In this document: one piece after another, positions 8,172 to 16,490 of the stretch
Numbering within the stretch: position 1 is the first letter of the stretch
Layout: each line of letters opens with the position of its first letter
Translations under genes and position numbers: made by a program
The notes under the pieces: model-generated
The model's database searches: none
What the model saw: only the letters and a program-made list of their open reading frames with translations
What the model was told of the DNA's origin: nothing
Source of the DNA: CAVSRC01 sp963781775
GTDB lineage: Bacteria > Pseudomonadota > Alphaproteobacteria > Rhizobiales > Kaistiaceae
NCBI GenBank assembly: GCA_963781775.1
Contig: CAWAHE010000024.1
Span: forward strand, 62,001 to 126,000
DNA: 64,000 nucleotides
Reading direction: 5' to 3'

Positions 8172-8852
8172 ATGCTCTATGTCTTTGACTGCGACGGCGT
8201 CATCGTCAATTCCGAGATCATCGCATCCAGCGTCGATTCCGAGCTGCTTGCCGAGGTCGGCTACGAAATCACGGCGCAGCAGGTGACCCACCGCTTCGCC
8301 GGCCTGACGTCGTCGTCCATCGGCGAGATCGTCGAGGCGGAAATCGGGCGCAAGCTGCCTGAGGACTTCTTCAAGCGCACCAAAGCCGAGATTGACCGGC
8401 GCCTCGCCAACGAACTGCGCCCGGTCGCAGGCATCGTGGAACTGCTCGACCACCTCGATGGCCCGCGCTGCGTCTGCTCAAACTCATCGATGGAGCGGCT
8501 GAAGATCTCCCTGGAGCGGACACGCCTGTGGGATCGCTTCGCGCCGCACATCTATTCCGCCGTGGAAGTCGGCGACCGGCAGCCGAAGCCGTCGCCGAAC
8601 GTCTATCTTTATGCGTTCAAGGAATTGGGCGTCGATCCGCGCGAGGCCGTCGTGCTGGAAAACTCCTCGTTCGGCGTCGCGGCCGCGAAAGCCGCCGGGG
8701 CGCGCGTTATCGGCTTTACCGGCGGATCGCACACCTGGCCAACGCATGCCGACGTGCTGACCGATGCCGGCGCGGAGACGGTGATCCACCGCTTCGCCGA
8801 CCTGCCCGCGACAGCGGAAGCGCTGCTCGCCTGGGAAGGCCTGCCTGAGTAG
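8172..8852 (+). CDS. HAD hydrolase, CbbY/phosphoglycolate-phosphatase-like
   Basis: A 226-residue HAD phosphatase with canonical motif I 'VFDCDGVIVNS' (Asp nucleophile and general acid both present), motif II 'VCSNSS', motif III Lys in 'RQPKPSPNVY', and motif IV 'VLENSSFGV'. The capped subfamily I arrangement resembles CbbY, GPH and beta-phosphoglucomutase. In motif IV the usual acidic pair is reduced to Glu followed by Asn-Ser-Ser, as in many beta-PGM-like phosphatases. It is divergent from ccrM and shares its intergenic region. Substrate unknown, probably a sugar phosphate. Confidence 0.88.
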   Translation: MLYVFDCDGVIVNSEIIASSVDSELLAEVGYEITAQQVTHRFAGLTSSSIGEIVEAEIGRKLPEDFFKRTKAEIDRRLANELRPVAGIVELLDHLDGPRCVCSNSSMERLKISLERTRLWDRFAPHIYSAVEVGDRQPKPSPNVYLYAFKELGVDPREAVVLENSSFGVAAAKAAGARVIGFTGGSHTWPTHADVLTDAGAETVIHRFADLPATAEALLAWEGLPE

Positions 8853-9008
8853 GCGGTGCGGCACGTCGGCGCAGGCGTGAACTTCGGCCGGCACTAGGAT
8901 TCTATTCACGTTCCGGGCGTACTAGATACACCTCGTCCCTGGGTCCAACCGACCCGTCCCAGCCAGTCCCCGACTGACGTATCGGCGGCGCACGCGTCGC
9001 AGCCTGTC

Positions 9009-10817
9009 ATGTCCATCGATCCCGTCACAGCCGTCGAACCGGACAGCCCATTCTGGCGGTGGCTTCCGGCGATACCGGATCGCCTGCGCGCGCTCGTGCG
9101 CGGCGGCGAAGTCTGGCTGGTGGTTCTGGCGGCCATTGTCGGCGGTGTGGCTGGCCTGACCGTCATGGCGATGAATTTGGTTGTCGCGACGATGCACCAG
9201 ATTCTCTTCGGCCTCGGAGCCGGGGACCGGCTGAGCGCCCTCGAAGCGCTGCCTTCGACCAGCGGCTTCCTCATTCCGGTGGTCGGTGGACTCGTCCTGG
9301 CCGCCGGGGCGGCGGCCCTGGCCAAGGCAGGCATGCGACGTCCCATCGACCCGATCGAGGCAAACGCGCTGCATGGCGGACGCATGTCCATGCGCGACAG
9401 TATCGTGGTGGCCCTGCAGACCATGGCCTCCAACGGTTTCGGTGCATCCGTCGGTCTCGAGGCCGGCTACACGCAACTCGTCGCCGGTATCGCCTCGCGG
9501 CTCGGCATCGGATTCCGGCTGCGTCGCGGCGATCTGCGCATGCTGGTTGGATGCGGGGCCGCCAGCGCAATCGCGGCGGCTTTCGGCGCACCCCTGACCG
9601 GCGCGTTCTACGGGTTCGAGCTGATTATCGGCACCTACACGGCGGCGGCGCTGGCGCCCGTCCTGACCGCCAGCATCGCAGGCGTCCTGGTTTCACACAT
9701 TTTCGGCCGGGAGCCATATTCGATCACGGTCGGTCCCTTGTCGACGTTCCACAACTCGGACCTTCCCACCGTGCTTGTGCTCGCGCTGGTCTGCGCCGGC
9801 ATCGGCATTCTGATGATGCGCGGCGTGACCATGACGGAGATGCTGTTCCGTCGGTCTCGGATTCCGACGATCGTCCACCCGATCCTCGGCGGGCTGATCG
9901 TCGGAGGTCTCGCGCTGATCAACCCGGAAGTGCTGTCGTCGGGTCACGGGGCGCTCAAGCTCACGCTCAATTCGGCGCTGCCGGCGATCGGCCCGATCTT
10001 CCTCCTCATCGTTCTCAAAGCCACCGCCTCCGCCGTGTCGCTGGGCTCGGGCTTCCGCGGCGGCCTGTTCTTTGCGTCGCTGTTCCTGGGCGCGCTCACC
10101 GGCAAGTTCTTTGCCGCCGTACTCGCCGTCCTCGTGCCCGCGATCGCTCCTGATCCTCTGGTCGCGACGATCGTGGGCATGAGCGCCATGGCGGTCGCGG
10201 TCGTTGGCGGACCATTGACGATGTCCTTCCTGGCGCTGGAAACCACCGGCGACGTGCCGATCACCCTGGCGGTTCTCGCGGCGGCGGTCGTGGCGGCGAT
10301 CACCGTGCGCGAACTATTCGGCTATTCATTCGCGACATGGCGGCTGCACCTGCGCGGCGAGACAATTCGCAGCGCCCATGACGTTGGCCGCATCAGGGCG
10401 CTGAGCGTCGGCAGCCTGATGCGTCGCGATGTGCGCACCGTGCTGGGCGACATGCGCGTCTCCGCCTTCCGCCGCGACTTTCCCCTTGGCTCGACGCAAC
10501 GGGTGGTGGTTGTCGATGGCGCCGGCCGCTATCTCGGAATTGCGCAGGTCACCGAAGTCCACGGACCTGATCTCAACGACGGCGCCAACTCGCGGATGAT
10601 CGCAGAGTTCCTGCACAATCAAAAAGACGTTCTCGAACCGCAGATGAACGTCAAGGACGCCATGAAGATGTTCGATGCGACCGAGAGCGAAGCGCTAGCG
10701 GTTGTTGAAAACGGAACGCAGCGCGTCATCGGTCTGCTGACCGAGGCGCACGCGCTGCGCCGGTACTCGGAAGAACTCGACCGCGCGCGGCGCGACCTCG
10801 TCGGCGAAGGCGCCTGA
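9009..10817 (+). CDS. ClC-family chloride channel/antiporter with C-terminal CBS domains
   Basis: A 602-residue membrane protein with the ClC fold (about residues 35-440, ten or more hydrophobic segments) followed by a cytosolic CBS-domain pair (about 465-590). The selectivity motifs are atypical: the GSGIP region reads 'ALHGGRMSMRDS', the GxEGP region reads 'SVGLEAGYTQL' (gating Glu kept, Pro lost), and the GxFxP region reads 'GGLFFASLFLGA'. It may exchange chloride, fluoride or another anion for protons; the CBS pair suggests nucleotide control. It is convergent with gcvPB, with only 6 bp between stops. Confidence 0.85.
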   Translation: MSIDPVTAVEPDSPFWRWLPAIPDRLRALVRGGEVWLVVLAAIVGGVAGLTVMAMNLVVATMHQILFGLGAGDRLSALEALPSTSGFLIPVVGGLVLAAGAAALAKAGMRRPIDPIEANALHGGRMSMRDSIVVALQTMASNGFGASVGLEAGYTQLVAGIASRLGIGFRLRRGDLRMLVGCGAASAIAAAFGAPLTGAFYGFELIIGTYTAAALAPVLTASIAGVLVSHIFGREPYSITVGPLSTFHNSDLPTVLVLALVCAGIGILMMRGVTMTEMLFRRSRIPTIVHPILGGLIVGGLALINPEVLSSGHGALKLTLNSALPAIGPIFLLIVLKATASAVSLGSGFRGGLFFASLFLGALTGKFFAAVLAVLVPAIAPDPLVATIVGMSAMAVAVVGGPLTMSFLALETTGDVPITLAVLAAAVVAAITVRELFGYSFATWRLHLRGETIRSAHDVGRIRALSVGSLMRRDVRTVLGDMRVSAFRRDFPLGSTQRVVVVDGAGRYLGIAQVTEVHGPDLNDGANSRMIAEFLHNQKDVLEPQMNVKDAMKMFDATESEALAVVENGTQRVIGLLTEAHALRRYSEELDRARRDLVGEGA

Positions 10818-10823
10818 GGTCGC

Positions 10824-12389
10824 TCACTCCGCCGCCTCGCTCCATGGCTGCGGCTTCTCCCAGCGGAGCTTCGGCTGGCGGGCGGCGCGGGTTTCGTCGA
10901 GACGGCGGCGTGGGGCAAACACTGGCGCCTGGCGGAAGCGATCCGCCTCGCCACGCTTGGCGCGCATGACGAGATCGCGGAGCGTCGCCACGAACAGGTC
11001 GAGCGAGGCCTTCGATTCCGACTCGGTCGGCTCGATCAGCATGGCGCCGTGGACGACCAGCGGGAAATACATGGTCATCGGGTGGAAGCCCTCGTCGATC
11101 ATCGCCTTGGCGAAATCGAGCGTGCTGACTCCCGTGCCCTCGAGGAAATGGTCGTCGAACAGCGCCTCGTGCATGCAGACGCGGTCGCCGAAGGGCTGGC
11201 TCATCACGTCGCGGAGACCGGCGCGGACGTAGTTGGCGTTCAGCACCGCGTCCTCCGACGCCTGGCGCATGCCGTCGGATCCGTGGGCGAGCATGTAGCT
11301 CATGGCGCGCACATACATGCCCATCTGACCGTGGAAAGCGGTGAGCCGGCCGAAGGGCTGTTCGCCGTCACGCGTGTCGGCGCGGTTCTCCACCAGCACC
11401 GGCCGCCCCTCCTCCATGCGCAGGAACGGCATCGGCGCAAAAGGCGCCAGCGCCGCCGACAGGACCACGGGGCCGGCGCCCGGTCCGCCGCCGCCATGGG
11501 GCGTCGAGAAGGTCTTGTGGAGGTTGATGTGCATGGCGTCGACGCCGAGATCGCCCGGCCGAACCTTGCCGACGATGGCGTTGAAGTTGGCGCCGTCGGC
11601 ATAGAAATACCCGCCGACCGAATGCACGGCTTCCGCGATCGCCACCACATCGCGCTCGAACAGGCCGCAGGTATTGGGGTTGGTCAGCATGATCGCGGCA
11701 ACCTCGGGCGTCAGCCGCTTGCGGACCTCTTCCGGATCGACCGTGCCATCGGCGCGCGCCGGCACATCGACGACCGTGTAGCCGAGCAGCGCCGCAGTCG
11801 CCGGGTTGGTGCCATGCGCCAATTCCGGCACGAGCACGATCGAGCGGTTTTCACCGCGGGCGGCGAGCGCCGCCTTGATCGCCATCATGCCGCAGAGTTC
11901 ACCGTGAGCGCCGGCCTTGGGGCTCATCGCGACCGCCGCCATGCCGGTCATCTCCATCAGCCAGCGCGACAGTTCGGCGATCAGGTCGACGGCGCCCGGA
12001 ACGGTCGATTGCGGCTGCAGCGGATGGATGTCGGCGAAGCCCGGCAACCGCGCCATCTTCTCGTTGAGGCGCGGGTTGTGCTTCATCGTGCACGAACCCA
12101 GCGGATACATGCCGGCGTCGATCGCGTAGTTCTTCTGGCTGAGGCGCACATAGTGACGCATCGTTTCCGGCTCAGAGAGACCGGGAAGATCGATCGGGGT
12201 CGTGCGAGCGTGCTTGCCGAGGCGCGATTTCGCCGGCGGAGCGTCGGGCAGATCGACGCCGGTCACGTCCTCGCGGCCGATCTCGAAGAGCAGCGGCTCC
12301 TCGATCTGCAGGCCGCGATTGGCGGTGAAGGTGTCGTGGTTCGCGGCGCTGTTGGCGGCGGGCGCGGTCGGGCGGCCTTCGGTCAGCAT
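10824..12389 (-). CDS. gcvPB: Glycine dehydrogenase (decarboxylating) subunit 2
   Basis: The PLP-carrying C-terminal half of the split P-protein of the glycine cleavage system; it decarboxylates glycine and passes aminomethyl to lipoyl-GcvH. The Schiff-base lysine lies in 'INLHKTFSTPHGGGGPGAG', and the PLP pocket is visible in 'NPNTCGLFERDV' and 'YADGANFNAIVGK'. At 521 residues it matches two-subunit P-proteins. Its start codon directly abuts the gcvPA stop, and the gcvPA end contains a perfect AAGGAGGT ribosome binding site for it, so the two subunits are translationally coupled. Confidence 0.96.
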   Translation of the reverse strand: MLTEGRPTAPAANSAANHDTFTANRGLQIEEPLLFEIGREDVTGVDLPDAPPAKSRLGKHARTTPIDLPGLSEPETMRHYVRLSQKNYAIDAGMYPLGSCTMKHNPRLNEKMARLPGFADIHPLQPQSTVPGAVDLIAELSRWLMEMTGMAAVAMSPKAGAHGELCGMMAIKAALAARGENRSIVLVPELAHGTNPATAALLGYTVVDVPARADGTVDPEEVRKRLTPEVAAIMLTNPNTCGLFERDVVAIAEAVHSVGGYFYADGANFNAIVGKVRPGDLGVDAMHINLHKTFSTPHGGGGPGAGPVVLSAALAPFAPMPFLRMEEGRPVLVENRADTRDGEQPFGRLTAFHGQMGMYVRAMSYMLAHGSDGMRQASEDAVLNANYVRAGLRDVMSQPFGDRVCMHEALFDDHFLEGTGVSTLDFAKAMIDEGFHPMTMYFPLVVHGAMLIEPTESESKASLDLFVATLRDLVMRAKRGEADRFRQAPVFAPRRRLDETRAARQPKLRWEKPQPWSEAAE

Positions 12390-13733
12390 CTAGAGGACCT
12401 CCTTCAGTGCCGCGACGCAGGCCGCGCGGTCGGCGTCGGTGTTGATCTCGGTGGCGGCGACGACCAACAGGTTCGCGAGTTCAGGCCGCTCCGGTTCGAG
12501 CCGCGAGACGGGCACGCCGGCGAGCACGCCGCGGTCGGCCAGCTCCTCGACAACGTCGGCGGCCGAGCGTGGGAGGCGCACGGTGAACTCGTTGAAGAAC
12601 GAGTCATTCAGCACGCTTACACCGGGAACCTCAGACAATGATTCAGCCAGCTTCACCGCGTTGGCGTGGTTGAGCGCGGCCAATTGCGCGAGGCCCCTCT
12701 CGCCGAGCAGCGTCATGTGGATGGTGAAGGCGAGCGCGCACAGGCCGGAGTTCGTGCAGATGTTGGAGGTCGCCTTGTCGCGGCGGATGTGCTGCTCGCG
12801 GGTCGACAGCGTCAGCACGAAACCGCGGCGGCCTTCCGCGTCCACGGTCTCGCCGCACAGGCGCCCGGGCATCTGACGGACGTATTTCTGGCGTGTGGCG
12901 AAGAGGCCGACATAAGGACCGCCGAAAGTCAGCGGATTGCCGATCGACTGACCCTCGCCGACGACAATATCGGCGCCCTGCGGGCCCGGCGGCTCGATGG
13001 CGCCGAGCGCGACGACCTCGGTGAACACGGCGATCAGCAGCGCGCCGTTGGCGTGCGCCTTCTCGGCGATCGGCTTCAGGTCGATCAGATGGCCGTAAAA
13101 GGACGGCGACTGCACCACCACGCAGGAGGTGTCGCCGTCGATGGCGTCGAGGATCGCCTCGGTGCCGCCGGGATCGGCCGGCAGTTCGGCGACCGCGTCG
13201 CTGGCCGTGCGCGAGATGGTGCGCACGACGGAGCGATACTGGGGATGCAGGCCGCCGGAGAGCACCGCCTTCCGCCGCCTTGTCAGGCGGTGGGCCATGA
13301 GCACGGCCTCGGCGGTCGCGGTCGAGCCGTCATACATCGAGGCGTTGGCGACCTCCATGCCGGTCAGGTTGGCAACCTGGGTCTGGAACTCGAAGAGATA
13401 TTGCAGCGTGCCCTGCGAAATCTCGGGCTGGTAGGGCGTGTAGCTGGTGAGGAACTCGGAGCGCTGGATCAGGTGATCGACGCTCGCCGGCACGTGATGG
13501 CGATAGGCGCCGGCGCCGACGAAGAACGGCACGGAGCCGGCGGCGACGTTGCGCGCCGCCATGGCACCGAGCAGCCGTTCAACCTCGATCTCGCTTTTTG
13601 AGGCAGGCAGGTCGAGCAGGCCGCCCAGCCGCTTGTCCGCCGGGACGTCAGCGAAGAGATCATCGACGCCAGAGACGCCAATGCGGTCGAGCATCGAGTG
13701 GCGGTCGGCCTCGGTATGCGGGAGATAGCGCAT
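12390..13733 (-). CDS. gcvPA: Glycine dehydrogenase (decarboxylating) subunit 1
   Basis: The N-terminal half of the split P-protein, which forms an alpha2beta2 enzyme with GcvPB. At 447 residues it shows the family start 'MRYLPHTEADRHSML' and conserved 'GAGAYRHHVPA', 'TPYQPEISQGTLQYLFEFQ' and 'NASMYDGSTATAEA'. The ATG at 13733 fits the family; an open frame extends 18 codons upstream over the gcvH tail but is not conserved-looking. The gap to gcvH is 16 bp. Confidence 0.95.
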   Translation of the reverse strand: MRYLPHTEADRHSMLDRIGVSGVDDLFADVPADKRLGGLLDLPASKSEIEVERLLGAMAARNVAAGSVPFFVGAGAYRHHVPASVDHLIQRSEFLTSYTPYQPEISQGTLQYLFEFQTQVANLTGMEVANASMYDGSTATAEAVLMAHRLTRRRKAVLSGGLHPQYRSVVRTISRTASDAVAELPADPGGTEAILDAIDGDTSCVVVQSPSFYGHLIDLKPIAEKAHANGALLIAVFTEVVALGAIEPPGPQGADIVVGEGQSIGNPLTFGGPYVGLFATRQKYVRQMPGRLCGETVDAEGRRGFVLTLSTREQHIRRDKATSNICTNSGLCALAFTIHMTLLGERGLAQLAALNHANAVKLAESLSEVPGVSVLNDSFFNEFTVRLPRSAADVVEELADRGVLAGVPVSRLEPERPELANLLVVAATEINTDADRAACVAALKEVL

Positions 13734-13749
13734 CTTTGCTCGCCCTCGC

Positions 13750-14121
13750 TCAGATCGTCTCGAGGAACGCCTTGTAGGCGTCCTCATCCATCAGCGCGTC
13801 GAGATCGGCGCGGTTGGCGACCTTCAGCTTCAGGAACCAGCCGTCGTTCTCAGGCGATTCATTGACCGTGCCGGGATTGTCGGCGAGCGCCTCGTTGACC
13901 TCGACGACCTCGCCGGCCACCGGCGCGAAGATCTCGCTCGCCGCCTTGACCAACTCGACCACGGCCGCCTCGCCGCCCTTGGCGAGTTTCTTGCCAACCT
14001 CGGGTAGTTCGACGAAGACGATGTCGCCGAGCTGTTCCTGGGCGTGGTCGGAGATGCCGACGACGGCAACGTCGCCGTCGAGTCGTATCCATTCGTGGTC
14101 GCGGGTGTAGCGGGTGGCCAT
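13750..14121 (-). CDS. gcvH: Glycine cleavage system H protein
   Basis: The lipoyl carrier that shuttles the aminomethyl group between the P, T and L proteins. A 123-residue biotinyl/lipoyl domain protein with the modified lysine K59 in 'AVVELVKAASEIFAPV' and the hairpin glycines 'GDIVFVELPEVGKKL'. It sits between gcvT (11 bp) and gcvPA (16 bp) in the operon. Confidence 0.97.
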   Translation of the reverse strand: MATRYTRDHEWIRLDGDVAVVGISDHAQEQLGDIVFVELPEVGKKLAKGGEAAVVELVKAASEIFAPVAGEVVEVNEALADNPGTVNESPENDGWFLKLKVANRADLDALMDEDAYKAFLETI

Positions 14122-14132
14122 GGACTACCTCG

Positions 14133-15347
14133 TCAGGATTTGGGCTTGCGGTGATAGCGGTGGGGGACGAAAGGCATGGGAACGACGGTCGCGGGGATTT
14201 CCTTGCCGCGCACCATCAGATTGACCGGCGTGTCGGGCTCGGCGGCTCCGGCCGCGACGTAGCCCATGGCGATGGGACCATTGACGGTGGCGCCGAAGCC
14301 GCCGGAGGTGACGGTACCGACGGGCTTGCCGTCGGCGTCGCGAATCTCGGTACCCTCGCGGGCGGGCGTCTTGCCGACGGGCTTCAGCCCGACGCGGCGG
14401 CGCGCCGGACCGTCATCGAGTTCGCGCAATATCCTCGCGGCGCCCGGAAAGCCGCCCTCCTCCCGGCGGCGCTTCGAGATCGCAAAGGACAAGTCCGCCT
14501 CGACCGGCGACGTGGTGGCGTCGAGATCATGACCGTTGAGCGGCAGGCCGGCCTCAAGCCGCAGGGAGTCGCGGGCGCCGAGGCCGATCGGCTTGACGCG
14601 CTCGTCGGCGAGAAGCCGATCCCACAGCGCGCCGGCCTGTTCGGGGCGCACCAGGATTTCGAACCCGTCCTCGCCGGTGTAGCCGGAACGGGAGATCGTC
14701 AGTTGGCCGCCCTCCCAGGGAAATGCGCCGTAGGTCATGAATCCGAGGTCAGTGGCCGCCGGAACCAGCGAGCGCATCACGCCGGCCGCCTCCGGCCCCT
14801 GCAGGGCAAGGAGGCCGCAATCGTCGGCGCGCGTCAGGGTGGCGCGCTCGGCGGCGGCCTCCTCGATCAGCGCGAAGTCGCCGTCCTTGGTGCCGGCATT
14901 GACGACGACGTAGAGCGTGCCCGCGTCCGCCGGATCGGAGGGACGCGCCACCATGAGGTCGTCGATGACGCCACCATGGGCGTTGAGGAGCAGCGTGTAG
15001 CGCACCTGCCCCGGTTTCAGCCCGCGCACATCGGCGGTGACCAGCGGCTCAATGACCTCGGCAATCCGATGGTGGTCGAATTCGGCGTCGCCGACGGTGC
15101 CGACGAGGCGCAGGTAGCTCGGCCCCATGTGCGACACGTCGAAGAGGCCGGCATGCGTCCGCGTCCAGGTATGCTCGGCGATGATGCCAGTTGGATACTG
15201 GACCGGCATGGCGTAGCCGCCGAACGGCACCATGCGCGCACCGAGCGCGCGATGGCGGCCCGCAAACACGGTCTCTTTCAGGGTTTCGTCGCCGGCAATG
15301 TCAGCCAAGTGCAGGTCCTCGAGGCGCGGGTTCGCGGCGACGGGCAC
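14133..15347 (-). CDS. gcvT: Glycine cleavage system T protein (aminomethyltransferase)
   Basis: Transfers the methylene group from aminomethyl-lipoyl-GcvH to tetrahydrofolate, releasing ammonia. Family motifs: 'GARMVPFGGYAMPVQYP' near the N-terminus, 'LFDVSHMG', the folate-site Asp in 'LNAHGGVIDDLMV', and 'YTGEDGFEI'. The frame is open to 15407, but that ATG lies inside the riboswitch's second aptamer, so a start after the aptamer is needed. I chose GTG at 15347 (404 residues); a TTG at 15308 with GAGG upstream is an alternative. First gene of gcvT-gcvH-gcvPA-gcvPB. Confidence 0.93.
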   Translation of the reverse strand: MPVAANPRLEDLHLADIAGDETLKETVFAGRHRALGARMVPFGGYAMPVQYPTGIIAEHTWTRTHAGLFDVSHMGPSYLRLVGTVGDAEFDHHRIAEVIEPLVTADVRGLKPGQVRYTLLLNAHGGVIDDLMVARPSDPADAGTLYVVVNAGTKDGDFALIEEAAAERATLTRADDCGLLALQGPEAAGVMRSLVPAATDLGFMTYGAFPWEGGQLTISRSGYTGEDGFEILVRPEQAGALWDRLLADERVKPIGLGARDSLRLEAGLPLNGHDLDATTSPVEADLSFAISKRRREEGGFPGAARILRELDDGPARRRVGLKPVGKTPAREGTEIRDADGKPVGTVTSGGFGATVNGPIAMGYVAAGAAEPDTPVNLMVRGKEIPATVVPMPFVPHRYHRKPKS

Positions 15348-15367
15348 TTCGCCCGTCCGCGCCCCCT

Positions 15368-15572
15368 CTGTCCTCGGACCTGAGAGATTCCTGCCTCGTC
15401 GCGGCACGCCATGGGCAGGCGCGGCTGGCAGTTACTCCTTCGGTGAGCCGGCGAACGCCGCCAGCTGCTTTCCAGAGTGTCGCCGACCGTCCGGTCCTTT
15501 GGCCTGAGAGTTTCCGGGGCGGTTGCTCCTTCGGCGCCGGACCAAATCAGCGGTCCGGTCTCTCCCGGCGGT
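15368..15572 (-). ncRNA. Tandem glycine riboswitch (gcvT motif)
   Basis: Read on the minus strand, two glycine aptamers precede gcvT. Aptamer I (about 15572-15490) has the paired elements CGGGAGAGACC ... GCCGAAGGAGCAA ... GGAAACTCTCAGGCC, then AAAGGACCGG. Aptamer II (about 15480-15368) has CACCGAAGGAGTAACTGCC and GGAATCTCTCAGGTCCGAGG. These are the conserved cores of the family. The aptamers are joined by a short linker. In other bacteria such pairs turn on gcv expression when glycine is abundant. No obvious terminator follows, so control of translation initiation is more likely than of termination. Confidence 0.93.
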
Positions 15573-15638
15573 CGTTGAATGCACCGCCCGCGAGGGCGGA
15601 AATTTCAGCCGAAACGCAACTCCATCCCGGCGGAAATC

Positions 15639-15666
15639 ACTGTAGGGGCACGCACCGGCGAGTCAA
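15639..15666 (-). promoter_or_regulatory. Predicted promoter of the gcv operon
   Basis: On the minus strand, TTGACT (15666-15661) and TACAGT (15644-15639) are separated by 16 bp, a reasonable sigma-70-type pair. Transcription would start near 15632, about 60 bases before the first aptamer. The -35 box directly abuts the stop of the lipoprotein gene. Confidence 0.5.
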
Positions 15667-16287
15667 TCAGGTGCCGGCCTTGCCCTTTGGTTTTCCCTCG
15701 TCAAAGCCGACATAGACGATCAGGTCGTGGTCGTCCGGCGTCACCTTGACGATTACCTGGTCGAAGACCTGGCTGTAATCGGCGGCGAATTCGGGCGCGG
15801 CCAAGGTGACCTTGATCGGGTAGGCCTGCGAGAAGAGGACTTTGCCCCCGCCCTGCTTGGTGACCGCGATCCTGAGAGGCATGGTGACCGTGCCGGCGCC
15901 GCCTTTCGGCCCGGCAAGCACCCGGCCGGCGACACCCACCTTGATCGAAAGCGTGTCGGCGGAGAGCGCGTTGCATTCGCGGGCGGTCTTGGTGATCGAG
16001 CCCTGCGAGCGGATGTAATTCTCGTCGTTTTCGTGGCCGCGATCATAGGCCACCAGCGACTCCGCACCCGGGAGCACCTGAACCGGCGGGCAATAGCCCG
16101 ATTTCAGGAAGAAATCCGGGGCGTAATCCTGTTTCTCCACGGTCACGACGCCGGCATTCGGATCAGGCTTGCCGCCAAAAAGCGTCGAGAGCCCGCCGCC
16201 ACCGCCAGAGCCGCCGTCAGTGCTGGCGCAGGCAGCGAGAAGCGCCGAGGTTGCCACCAGAACGGCAATGCCCGCCACCCGGCGCAT
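15667..16287 (-). CDS. Hypothetical lipoprotein
   Basis: A 206-residue predicted lipoprotein. The N-terminus 'MRRVAGIAVLVATSALLAAC' is a signal peptide with a lipobox (LAAC), giving a lipidated Cys at residue 20, followed by a Gly-rich linker. The mature part has Cys in 'SGYCPPVQVLPG' and 'TARECNALS' that could form a disulfide. I recognise no characterised family. The ATG at 16287 fits the signal peptide; upstream in-frame starts would put charged residues before it. It lies downstream of no other minus-strand gene and is divergent from thrC. Confidence 0.75.
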   Translation of the reverse strand: MRRVAGIAVLVATSALLAACASTDGGSGGGGGLSTLFGGKPDPNAGVVTVEKQDYAPDFFLKSGYCPPVQVLPGAESLVAYDRGHENDENYIRSQGSITKTARECNALSADTLSIKVGVAGRVLAGPKGGAGTVTMPLRIAVTKQGGGKVLFSQAYPIKVTLAAPEFAADYSQVFDQVIVKVTPDDHDLIVYVGFDEGKPKGKAGT

Positions 16288-16490
16288 GCGCGCCACCACC
16301 AACGCAGAATCATCCCGCCACATAAGGCATTTCCTCAAGTCTGAATGCGGCCTTTCTATAGCAGCGGCCCATCGGCTTGGCGACCACGGCCACAAGGCCA
16401 GTGTTTGCTTGCCGGGCCTGCGCCCGGTCGCTAGTTTCGGCCGATGCTGGGCATCCCCGCCCGAAACTGGCCGAAGGCACTGCGCCAGCC

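Noticed and set aside
11049..12641. A 530-codon + strand open frame opposite gcvPB
   Set aside because: It lies exactly antisense to a clear glycine dehydrogenase subunit. Its translation is rich in Arg, His and Gly and has no recognisable motif, as expected for the shadow of a high-GC gene.
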